Source: Bidens hawaiensis (Eukaryota > Streptophyta > Magnoliopsida > Asterales > Asteraceae). From it: a stretch of DNA of 64,000 bases. Positions 20,068-30,003 of this stretch are shown here, in pieces (within the stretch, counting starts at the first letter, position 1; the number at the start of each line of letters is the position of its first letter). Below the pieces are notes generated by a model, which saw nothing but the letters and a program-made list of their open reading frames with translations, was not told the DNA's origin and made no database searches. The translations under genes were made by a program, and so were the position numbers. The stretch is from contig JAIQDT010003574.1 in the NCBI GenBank assembly GCA_021521415.1, forward strand, positions 206,398 to 270,397, read 5' to 3'.

Positions 20068-21013
20068 GTACTCAGTATATCCCACCAATAGCAATGCTAT
20101 GGTAGGGTCTGAGGAGGGTAAGATGTAGACAGCCTTACCTCTATCCCATAGGGATAGAGAGGCTGCTTCCGGTGAGACCCCCGGCTCGATAGTAGTTTTG
20201 CATCAAGCCTTGGACATAAGGCACATAGCACTCAATCATCGGGACACCGGCTGATTGGTGCATGTGCCCTTGTCTTTCGGCTATCAACGCCACCACATGA
20301 TGCCTGATTAACCTTCCGCCACTTTTAACGTTATTTTCACGAGATTAGTAAAATAACGTCAAAATTAGTGCAATTTTACTTTTGTCCACCCGAGGGTTCA
20401 CACATATATACATTATATGCGCGCACCGCAAGCAGGGCGTCATTACAAAAGTTAAATACGGTTACTAAATATAGTTGCAACATTAACCCCTTCACTTTAC
20501 TTAACTTTTGTAAATTTTATAAATTGTGACAACTATAATCCTTGATCTTTCACTCTTTTGTGATTTTTATTTTCATTTTTTAACTCAACTATCCTCATGA
20601 TTTTTAAACATTAATAACTTTTTCATGTGCTAATATTTTTTTAAAGAAATTACACCATAAAAACGAGCATGTTTTTCTCTTTAATTTGACTATCATATTG
20701 TTATAGTTTTTTAAATTTTAAAAAAATAACATTTTACGTAGGGGCATTTGCAATCTAGTTTGGTTTTGATGGTTTTTAAATTAAACCGTGGGTCAAACCG
20801 TTAGTAACCAGTTTTTGTTGTCGAAAATCGAAAAAAAACCTTTGAAAATTGTAAACGACCGACCAAAAGTTAATGTAAAAAATCAATGGTGAAATCAAAC
20901 CAATGACCAGTTTGAACGTTTTTGGCTTCAAATCGAACAACGAACACCCATAAACTTGTTACATAATTACAAAGATATGTGTTTCCCGCTGTATCGCGCG
21001 GGCACCCGTCTAG
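19896..21013 (+). mobile_element. Non-autonomous Helitron (1118 bp) inside the satellite
   Basis: The element starts TCTATACTATATATAATG after an A (19895) and ends ...CACCCGTCTAG before a T (21014), i.e. 5'-TC...CTAG-3' between A and T. A GC-rich hairpin (CCCGC-TGTATC-GCGCGGG) sits about 10 bp from the 3' end. Removing it restores an uninterrupted type-C satellite monomer with no target duplication. There is no Rep/helicase ORF. It contains a SINE at 20034-20440. Confidence 0.88.
20034..20440 (-). mobile_element. SINE copy 1 (Au-like core), inside the Helitron
   Basis: The element is flanked by a 17-bp duplication CATTACAAAAGTTAAAT (20017-20033 and 20441-20457). The (ATC)n run at the left is the 3' tail of a minus-strand insertion. 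The body has GAGGGTAAGATGTAGACAGC, CCTTACCTCTA and GAGACCCCCGGCTCGA, which resemble the Au SINE core (from memory). A second copy is at 50624-51009. Confidence 0.75.
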
Positions 21014-21500
21014 TATAATACTATATTTCAGTTTTCTACTGTTTTTATTAAATAATTCGGATTTTGATTACAAAGATCTAAAGGCTACAACTCATGGCCC
21101 CAAACAAAAAATGGGCCTCGTGGCATAATGTTATGGTCGTCTTCACCTATAATCGTGTATTTCAGTTTTCTACTGTTTTTATTAAAAATTTCAGATTTTT
21201 CCTTCCAAAGACCTCAAAACCATAACTCATGGCCCCCACATAAAAACTGGGCCCCGTGGCATAAAGTTATGGTCGTTTTTACCGATAATATATTAGTTTT
21301 CTACTTTTTTATTAAAAATTTAATATTTTCCTTCTAAAAACATTAAAGCTATAACTCGTGGCCCCCACATAAAAACTGGGCCCCGTGAAATAAATTTATG
21401 GTTGTTTTCACCTATAATCTTATATTTCAGTTTTCTATTGTTTTTATTAAAAAAATCGGATTTTTCTTACAAAGATCTCAAGGCTACAACTCATGGCCAC
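21014..21500 (+). repeat. ~131-bp satellite array, right part
   Basis: The type-C monomer broken at 19895 resumes here (TATAATACTATATTTCAG), followed by A (21132), B (21269) and C (21398). The array ends near 21500. Confidence 0.88.
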
Positions 21501-22005
21501 ACACTATCAGTGACCTTAAGGCCATGTGTAGAGGTGGGGGGTTGGTGGTTTATGGACAGGTGGCGTTAGGCAGCGGCAATGACGTGGCCTAAGTAATGAT
21601 TAAAAATGTAATGTTGAAAGTGCATCCACGACACGTACACCTTAGTGATTGCCCCTCTGCTGACATAGCGAGGAATGAGTGTTTCTAGTACATTTTGTAG
21701 GACTATGTGTAGTAGAATCACTAAAAAGAGAAAAATGCCCGCCACGTCAGTAGGAGGTCTTTAAACCGAATCACTAAGGTGTGTAATTGTTTCACTATCC
21801 CCAATAAGATTACAAACTATTTTTGAACATAATTGCAACAGGTATTTTTTGTCACCTTTTTTGGACTGGAGTTTTTTTTGTTTTGTTTTTAATTTATTTA
21901 TTTTTCACAATTTTGCAAGACTGTTTTCTGACCCATATTTATAATTCAATGTGGCTGTATTGTGACCCGTGTATATAATTCACTGTGAATGTCTATCGCA
22001 TTATC
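21501..22005. repeat. Intergenic stretch with an inverted repeat (about 21639-21785)
   Basis: ACACCTTAGTGATT near 21640 and AATCACTAAGGTGTGT near 21768 are inverted copies about 130 bp apart, suggesting a small MITE-like element. I could not define its target duplication. The rest is AT-rich with no gene until the MTP-like exon. Confidence 0.4.
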
Positions 22006-23183
22006 AAGATATTTGCTACAATAGAGACTGGATCCATAGCCATTGCTGCATCGACACTGGATTCGTTACTTGACCTAATGGCTGGTGGCATCCTTTGGTT
22101 CACTCACCTCTCTATGCAAAGCATCAACATATATAAGTACCCTATCGTAAACTCAGGGTGCAGCCTGTTGGGATCATTGTTTTTGCCGCGATAATGGCTA
22201 CACTTGGTATGTTATGTTTCAGTATTTCTGCAATATAATAGTTTATAGTTGAATAGTAATGATGAAGAAAGTTTACTTTTAAGTTATTTTAGGCTTTCAG
22301 GTATTGGTTCAAGCGGTAGAACAGTTGATTGAAGATAAACCACCCGAGAAGATGTCGCCTCTTCAGCTTCTATGTTGACCGCAACAGTTGTCAAACTTGC
22401 ATTATGGTTGTACTGCAGAAGTTCAGGAAACGAGATTGTACGCGCATATGCAAAGGTATATGACTATATACATTACTAAGCCAAATTATCTAAAGTTTTA
22501 CCTTATTACTGTCATGGATTAGAATTTACTTCTGATACAAATGTGTGGTGCTAACAGGATCATTACTTTGATGTGGTAACAAATCTTGTTGGGTTAGTTG
22601 CTGCTGTTCTTGGTGATAGATTCTATTGGTGGATCGACCCCATTGGCGCTATTGTTCTTGCTCTTTATACAATTGTAAACTGGTCTGGAACTGTTTGGGA
22701 AAATGCAGGTAGCTGCTGCATGATCATTTCAAGTTTTCTTTTTTTTTTTTAAATAATGATTTTAGTTGTAATTATCGATATTAATAAGATATTTTTTACA
22801 CAGTTTCATTAGCGGGACAGTCAGCACCCCCTGAAGTCCAACAAAAACTGACTTATCTTGTTACACGTCATCCGAAAGTGAAGCGAGTTGACACAGTTGG
22901 CGCTTACACATTTGGTGTTCTGTACTTTGTGGAGGTAAGTGAAAGTGAACCCTTTTTAATTTGGAAGTTTTCAACAGTTTATATTGATTCAATTTCTTAC
23001 TTTAGGTTGACATTGAACTCCCAGAAGATTTCACTAAAAGAAGCTCATGCAATTGGAGAAACACTACAAATAAAGATTGAAAAACTTCCAGAAGTTGAAC
23101 GCGCGTTTGTTCATCTAGACTTTGAATGTGATCACAAACCAGAGCACTCTGTTCTTACCAGGCTTCCCAATAGTGATCCATGA
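22006..23183 (+). pseudogene. MTP (Mn-CDF) metal-tolerance protein pseudogene, 5 exons, frameshifted
   Basis: Exon-like blocks are 22006-22206, 22293-22455, 22558-22708, 22804-22934 and 23006-23183, all with GT-AG borders. They match plant MTP8-11-type cation diffusion facilitators, which move Mn2+ across endomembranes by proton antiport. The metal-site motifs are visible: DSLLD in STLDSLLDLMAGG and HYFDVVTN. The C-terminal cytoplasmic domain ends [14 protein letters not shown]...PNSDP then stop. The N-terminal exons are missing. A 1-bp loss near 22148 (after NIYKYPI), a deletion of several bases near 22374 (after LQLL) and a small deletion near 23025 break the frame. Introns are kept, so this is a genomic-copy pseudogene and not a retrocopy. 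Confidence 0.87.
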
Positions 23184-23371
23184 GGTGAGAATTGTTGCTA
23201 GGTTCATGACCCATGGGCTCGTCGTACCTGAAAGAGCCAGTAAGTTAACTACCAGAGAAGTGTGAAGCTCATCTGTTCATATCAATTTTCCTCTAGGGCA
23301 AAGTCTTAAAACATGTTATTGAACACCTTTTTTTTTCTTTCTATTTAACATAAAAATAACAAATGTAGATG

Positions 23372-23403
<32 letters not shown>

Positions 23404-24081
23404 TAATAATAGTAATAATAATAACAACAACAACAACAATAATAATAATAATAATAAAAATTAACTGGAAAAGAAAAGGGAGACTATGCTGTCACTTGTT
23501 AATGTTGGTTGTGTACAGTGTATGTAGTTGCAAGATGTAGTTAGTTTGAGTTGTGATAACCGCGAATGCAATCATGTATGCGATTTTCAAGAACTGCTTT
23601 GTCGAAATGGACCCGTTGCTCCATGGCTCTCCAAATTCGAAGAACGCAATTCAAGTAACTGTGAATTGAGAGGATTCGTCTTCATTATAATGAAGATGCA
23701 ACTCCATTTATATTCACGTTTTCATATCATCGCACATGTATATTGTTCGCTGTTCCACATCATAACATACAGATATTTACACATAACAACGTGAGTTCGA
23801 GTCAAAGAAACTCGTGGGTAAGAAAAGATGACATTGTATTGGAAGGAATTAAAACTCATAACAAAGTTTTTATCAATCATTATGAATAAGAGAAGGGGTG
23901 TTTCTTAAGTAATATATTAAAATTTAAAGTTAAAGATCTAAAAGCACTCAAAAGTGTTTATTTAGTGACATTGCATTGCTACTAAAAAAGATGGAGTTCA
24001 AGTTAAGATCTAAAGTGAGGATACGGACACCAGATACACACGAACATAAAAATAAGAGCATAAAACACAAAGAAAACTAGC
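23184..24081. other. Intergenic; contains an (AAT)n microsatellite at about 23370-23458
   Basis: Next to the MTP stop lies 3'-flank-like sequence, then an ATA/AAT repeat run interrupted by CAA repeats. An 88-codon frame at 23528 has no recognisable domain and is not called. Confidence 0.7.
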
Positions 24082-24705
24082 CTAGATAGTATAAGCAATC
24101 TCTGCTTTGACCGCGCTAGAAAACTCTTCCTGTGTGGTCCCAAAAATATCTGGACGCGTGCGAGCAAGCCAAACTATAGTTTTGGAAATTCTGTCATCTT
24201 GGGCGAGTGTAGCCTCCCTAATCTCGCGAAACAGACTCTCCTTTTGTTCTTTATACTTAGGGTCGGTAACGCAAGTGTGCATATGTTCAGACATCTTGTG
24301 GACTGGAACCGGTTCACCAGTAATGGGAGATACAAGTTTGGGAGCCGCGGCTAGCCATTGCGCGCGTATCTTCACCACCTCCGTAAACCATGGATTATCG
24401 GTGGTGTTACCAGAAGCAATGATAGGTAATTTGGGGCTAGGTTTCTGATTAGCAGAGGCGTTTTGAGCACGAAACTGAGACAACCGATGCTGGAAATAGG
24501 CATGATACGGATCTGCAACATTGAGAAAACTGCATGTGGACGCGCCCTGATCAATGATTGGTTTCTCATACTCGGGTCTGATCGATGCCAAAAACCTTGC
24601 GGCGCTGTCCACCTCTTCTTTTATGTCGGGGGGAGGAATTACAATCGCGCTTTCAGAACCATCGGAAGCATTTTCATCTTCTTGCAACATTTTCTGTTGC
24701 TTCAT
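24082..24705 (-). CDS. SF3A1-like protein, compact (207 aa)
   Basis: The protein matches the U2 snRNP splicing factor SF3A subunit 1 (PRP21 family) but is about a quarter of the usual length. Residues ~20-85 form a SURP-type module (AIVIPPPDIKEEVDSAARFL, DPYHAYFQHRLSQFRAQ). Residues ~125-200 match the later conserved block (LVSPITGEPVPVHKMSEHM, DPKYKEQKE, LARTRPDIFGTT). The second SURP module, the proline-rich part and the C-terminal ubiquitin-like domain are absent. The start is set at MKQQKM (24705): a good intron acceptor (TTTTGTTTTAG) lies just upstream, so the longer in-frame start is intronic. The frame is open with no breaks. It could be a functional short paralogue or a fusion remnant of a duplicated SF3A1. 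Confidence 0.75.
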   Translation of the reverse strand: MKQQKMLQEDENASDGSESAIVIPPPDIKEEVDSAARFLASIRPEYEKPIIDQGASTCSFLNVADPYHAYFQHRLSQFRAQNASANQKPSPKLPIIASGNTTDNPWFTEVVKIRAQWLAAAPKLVSPITGEPVPVHKMSEHMHTCVTDPKYKEQKESLFREIREATLAQDDRISKTIVWLARTRPDIFGTTQEEFSSAVKAEIAYTI

Positions 24706-24889
24706 AATGAATCTAAAACAAAACAAAGAAAAAGATAGGGTTTAGATCTTTGAAGAAAAATAAAAGGTACGGAAATAATAGTGTTTTAATTTTGTTCCAG
24801 CAAATTAGGTGATTTGAGTTGATGACAAAGAAACAATTAGGCATTTTATCAAACATCTCAGGAAGGTACGGGGATAAAATACAAATACA

Positions 24890-24924
<35 letters not shown>

Positions 24925-25051
24925 GTTCGAATTGAAACAATCTACTAAACACAACACAGACCAATCTACTTATTAACCTAATTTGAACATTCATTCAATC
25001 CATGAATTAATAATAACTAATTGGCTAGCGTATAGTATGTTGATGATACCT

Positions 25052-25150
25052 GATATTAAAAAATCGCAGCAGACTCGATTCGATGATGATCGTCGGAAGG
25101 GGGCAACGGTGTGAGAGAGCGAAAAGAAAACAGAAACTAGGGTTTCTTCG
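25052..25150 (-). other. Probable 5'-UTR exon of the SF3A1-like gene
   Basis: On the minus strand, AACCCTAGTTTCTG...CTCTCTCACACC is a typical plant leader. It ends near TATCAG, followed by GTATCATC. A donor here and the acceptor near 24714 would give a leader intron of about 330 bp, containing an (AAT)n run at 24890-24923. Inferred from splice signals only; the ends are approximate. Confidence 0.45.
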
Positions 25151-25899
25151 TTTTACTTTAAAACTAAAAAAAAACCGTATTTATATTATTGGGAAAAATC
25201 CTATATTTATGATCAGGTTTTTCAAGTTTTAGGTACCATTTTCAACATATTCCCAAAACAGGTATTATAAACTAGTCGTGACGAATAGTTTATGATTATT
25301 CACGATTAATTTATATAACTAATTAAAACTTGCCACGTGTCTATAAACTAACCAAAACGACTTGTTTCACTAATAATCTACTCGTAAAGAATAAATAAGT
25401 TTAAACCCTCGTAATCAGCGCCACACGAGTAAATAAGATATTCTTTAGTCGCGACGAGCAGATTATAAAACCTTAAGAGTCGCGAGTATTTTATCAAACT
25501 AACCACGACGATGAGTTTGATTACCAAATGCATCAAACTGGTTTGTTTTACAAAACACTAACCGGAATGGTTAGTTTGTTTCGTCAACTAGTCTTTACGA
25601 GTAGATACAAGTCAACGACTACTTTATATCCATTATACGAGTATTTTGTTGATAACCAACTCGTCTCGATAAGTTTATCTGATAAACATTAATCTTACGA
25701 GTAGTTCATTTGTAGTTAACTCGTCGTGACTATTTTACCTTGTTTATATTCCTAATACGAGTATTTTATTGTTAATCAACTCGTTCTGATAAGTTACCAG
25801 ATTTACATTAACCATACGAGTATTTTATTGGTAGTTAAGTCGTCTTGTGTATATCTTGCTATAAACTAGTCGTGACTAGAGGTGCACAAATCGGGTTTT

Positions 25900-27937
25900 T
25901 GTAAGGCCCCGAACCCGGTAGCCCTACTTTAGCGTCGGATTTACTCATAAACACAGTCCTTCAAATCAGAGTTTATTAAAACTTTTCGCGGAATATAAAA
26001 CATCAATCATTTGTTACAAAACATTAAATCTTTTCTTTGATACCATAACACAAATCTTTATATTCAAAACATCTTTACTTCTTTCTTCAGATGCCAGCCG
26101 TTCAATCCATGCCATGCGTCATCCTCTTGCTAACTCTATAATCGGCTCACCTGCGTGCATACTAAAAGTCAGCTACGCTGAGTGAGTTCTAGTTAATCAG
26201 GCAACATACAATCTATTCCCATATATTACTTCCCGTATCCGAAGACACATATTACTACCTTAACCTTGTATAAATATCCATAGGAGGATCGTCACGTAAT
26301 ATCTATTAAGAGAACCATTACCATTACCCTACCATATATAATTTCCATAGGAGGAACACTATACTATCCATAGAAGGAACACTTTACTATCCATAAAAGG
26401 AACACTATACCTTTCATAAAAGGAACACTATACCTTCCATAAAAGGAACACTATACTTTATTATTTAATATCCATGTAAGGAGCTAGTCACTTCCCTTGA
26501 CGATACGTGCAATATCCGAAGATCGTTCATGTACCGTCAAGCAATCAATCGTATCGATCACATATACCATACACGGCATACACATAAAATTATATCCTTT
26601 CGTTCATACTTTTTTACTTTCTTTAGTATTATCTTACTTTCATACCTTACGTTATAAAGAGCATTACGCCCTACATTCCTCGAGTATTACTAGGGCTCGG
26701 TACCCTCTTCGTAACCATACAACCATACGTTATCATTTCTTTCTTCTATTATCTCTATCATGTTCATACACATAAACATACATAACATACTTACCTTATT
26801 CTTAGCGCTGCAACCTGACAGTACGTGCAATATCCGAAGATCGTTCACGTACCATCAAGCAATCATTCATATATAACACATATATCACATAGGGCATACA
26901 CTTATCACTTAGGATAAATGTATTAACAACACATCAAGTATGCACACAGCCCCGAAAACATAACAAGGAATGGGGCTAGAAACTCACCTGAACTCTGCTT
27001 CTTTCTTCTGATAGCTGTAAATCCCTTCTCTATCTGAGCTCGGCTGACTGTACAAGTTACACGTATCAATACTCGTCTGATCTAATCTGGTGGCCTAGTA
27101 TTAGCTTACTTTAACTTATCGCTTTATAATTTATTTTCTAATCAAACTTGGCTTTAGGCGAAGTTAACCCTCGGGCGAACTTAGCTCTAGGCGAAGTTAA
27201 CCTTAGGCGAACTTAGCTTTACAGCGAAGTTGCCATCAGGCGAACTTGGCTTCAGGCGAAGTTGTCATCAGGCGAACTTGGCCTCAGGCGAAGTTACCAG
27301 TTAGGCGAACTTAACTTTACAGCGAAGTTGCCATCAGGCGAACTTAGCTTGCAGGCGAAGTTCATCGCGTTGAAGGCGAAGTTGCCCAGATGAAGGCGAA
27401 GTTACCCAGACAGCCGCTGTTCGGTTTCTTTCCAGCATTTTGAGCGTTTTTAACACCCCTGCTATGGTTCAATATCACCCACTACGCTTCCCGACCATCT
27501 TCGGTCGCTTATACACTAAAAAAAACTTGGATCTTTAAACCTTAAAGATCAAGAATCATACCTTTTTGAGCTTGTTTGGATCTTGTTTAACTTGTTAACA
27601 CAACTAATCGCTCTTTCTCGGTCCTGCTTGATTCTTCCCTTGGCTCGGCCGGTTCCGGCGAAGTTAGTGGGTATGTGTGTGTTAGGGAGTTTGGTGAAAA
27701 TGAAAGATATTTTGGGTTTAGGGGATATTTATACCCCTGAAATCCCATGGACCTGAGGCCCATTCTCATTTAACCCATCTCTATTAATCCGAGTCCATAA
27801 CCCACGTCCATTACCCGACACTAGCCCGACCCATACCAACCTCTATTCTTTTATTTATTTCCTGATAACCCGAGTAACTTTCCCTCTATTATTAAGTAAT
27901 ATAATTAATATTATTTTGGAATTTTCGGGATGTTACA
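25900..27937 (-). repeat. Element D left LTR (3' LTR)
   Basis: The 2038-bp LTR contains CCATAAAAGGAACACTATAC repeats (around 26340-26460) and a GGCGAAGTT/GGCGAACTT array at about 27155-27410. Short plus-strand frames inside it are not genes; they recur identically in the right LTR. Confidence 0.9.
27155..27410. repeat. Alternating GGCGAAGTT / GGCGAACTT array in D left LTR
   Basis: Units of about 30 bp carry GGCGAACTTAGCTT or GGCTTCAGGCGAAGTT in alternation. The right LTR copy (about 31255-31545) has one extra ~31-bp unit (CATCAGGCGAACTTAGCTTG repeated). Confidence 0.8.
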
Positions 27938-27953
27938 AGTCTTCCCTCCTTAA
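27938..27953 (-). other. Element D polypurine tract
   Basis: On the minus strand, TTAAGGAGGGAAGACT directly precedes the LTR start TGTAACATCC. Between here and gag (27954-28403) no coding region is seen. Confidence 0.75.
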
Positions 27954-28403
27954 AGAGGTTTCGTCCCCGAAACCTAACTTATTCCCTATAAAAGGAAAAC
28001 TTCTTATATTTACATGCTTTATTGAATCGCCTTCGTTTTCTGAGTTACCCTTCTTACTTCCGACTTTGCAGTCATCGATTGGTGGTCATGTGTATTAGCT
28101 ATTTAAGGTAGCTTGTCCATGAGGCCCTCAATGTACCAAGTCTCGTTTCGATCTTTAAGAGGCTTTGTCTTATATCATATTAATGCTAAAGCCTAAGTCG
28201 ACACTCTATCACAACACGTTAATTTATCATGACTAACATGCATTCAGACAATTCGTACCATAATTAATAAACACCAGTCTAAATTTCAACATAAAACAAC
28301 ACGCATCGAGTCATCAATAAGTTACACATAGATTTAATACTTATGGCTAGCATCTAGCCTTCTTGAATGTCTTCTCTAAGCATACGGAGGAATCTGTTAA
28401 ACC

Positions 28404-29598
28404 TCAAGCACTCTTCTCTCCTTCATGTCCTCCCTTTGGCTTCTTGCAATCCCTTGCTAGGTGCCCACGTCCTCCACAGTTGTGACACCTATGGTAATCA
28501 TTACATTCCCAAGAGGAATGTCCTGCTCTTCCACACCTGTAGCAAACACCTAATCCCTTTCTGCACTCTCCGGGGTGTCTCTTCCCACATTTTTTCACAA
28601 GCAGTGAACCCCTCTTGCCTTGCCTTGCCTTCTTTTTGCGTGGATCCACCTCATTGGCTTCCTCTGGTTCTGGGGTTGGGTTCTTTTTCTTCGGTTCCAT
28701 CTTCTCCCCTTCACAGTTGGCAAGGTCCTCATAAATCATCTCGGCCAATTCCACGGCCGAGTCAAATGTTGCGGGCTTACTAGACTTAACCAAAGTGCGA
28801 ACAGTCCGTGGAAGTCCCCTTACGAAACACTTGATCCTTTTAGCTTCGGTGTTCACCATGTCAGGTACCAACCTAGACATGCGGTTGAATTCAGTAGTAT
28901 ACTCCCGTTGTGTCATCCCTCCGCTTCAAATTCAGAAACTTCATCTCCACTCTTTCAACTTCTGTATCAGCGCAGAACCTCTTCATCACCATGTCCTTAA
29001 GGTCATTCCAACTCATCGCCTTGATCTCTTCACGGGTCTTCCTCTGCTCCACACTCTCCCACCAATACATAGCCTCATCTTCAAAAGATTGAGTGGCATA
29101 ACCGACAGCTTGGTCAGGACGGCACTCGCTAATGCGGATAACCTTATCCATGGCGGTTATCCACTGAAGAGTAGCGATTGCGTCTCCTAAACCAGTCAGC
29201 TTAGGCGGGTCACAACCTTTGAAGGACTTATAGTTGCAACCGCCTCGGCCCCTCTTCCTATCATCATCTTTCACAGACTTTACCTCACTCGAGTCACCCC
29301 TTTCCCTCTCGTCATCCTTTCTATCATTACCACCTGCCCCTTCAACGGTTCGTTCACGGCTTTCAGCAGATCCTCCGGGATTCAGGTTCTTCACAGCAGC
29401 AACTACAGCTTGAACAATGGCTGCTTGAACTGCAGGGCTAAGTTGAACTTCTTCGTTGTTGTTCTGGTCTCCTCCAGCGGCGCTCCCTTCATCTTCGGTG
29501 GGGGAGGCTTCTTCTACCGAGGGTTGCCGGACAAGACGAGGCCTGCCACGACGTCCAGTGCGACCCCCAGTTCCCACAAATTCTCCAGCTCCAGTCAT
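28404..29598 (-). pseudogene. gag: Element D gag, one frameshift
   Basis: The first part starts at the ATG for MTGAGEFVGTGG (29598). It has an acidic linker, then the capsid-type domain (KSFKGCDPPKLTGLGDAI, EAMYWWESVEQ, LKDMVMKRFCADTEVERVEM) up to about 28920. There a small indel shifts the frame; the old frame stops at 28891. The second frame (from 28916, MTQREYTTEFNRMSRLVPDM) completes the domain, followed by a Lys/Glu-rich linker. It carries two zinc knuckles, CYRCGRAGHSSWEC and CHNCGGRGHLARDC, then a stop. No pol follows. The protein would package element RNA; with the frameshift this copy probably cannot make full-length Gag. Confidence 0.85.
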
Positions 29599-29988
29599 CA
29601 GTATTCTTAAAGGGACAACACAAAAATCATCACTCAAGGAACTATTTAGTACAAGGATAGCAAGGCTAACAGGTAATAACAGTGGCCAGCTGTGACTAGC
29701 TGATCACGTTGCTTTCCGTGTCCTATTCGCTTCCCTTTATGAGTCTGTTTGTGCTGGTTCTACTTAAGCAGTTAGTCAAATCAAACAATCAATTACTTCT
29801 ATCCTTATCATTCACGTATCTTTTCTTTCTCATTAACATATATCATTTAATCATACACCTTACCTTTACTGATTTTTGCTTGAGCGACACATGGCATTCT
29901 TGAACTGGCATCTTCTTTCTTTTCTTACTTAAATCCCATTCTCTGTTCGAGTCTAAGCATGTAGGATGCTTAAATCTCTCGAACTTAT

Positions 29989-30000
29989 GCTCTGATACCA
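29989..30000 (-). other. Element D primer-binding site (tRNA-iMet)
   Basis: GCTCTGATACCA is the reverse complement of TGGTATCAGAGC, 3 bp from the right LTR start at 30004. The leader 29599-29988 shows no other feature. Confidence 0.93.
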
Positions 30001-30003
30001 ACT

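Noticed and set aside
23528..23794. Possible PIF-like (bHLH) motif, FQELLCRNGPV
   Set aside because: Short, with changed key residues (Cys for Trp) and no bHLH domain nearby; resemblance may be chance.
28367..29190. Plus-strand ORFs opposite gag of element D
   Set aside because: The minus strand carries the gag domain and zinc knuckles; the plus-strand frames are shadows with no recognisable motif.
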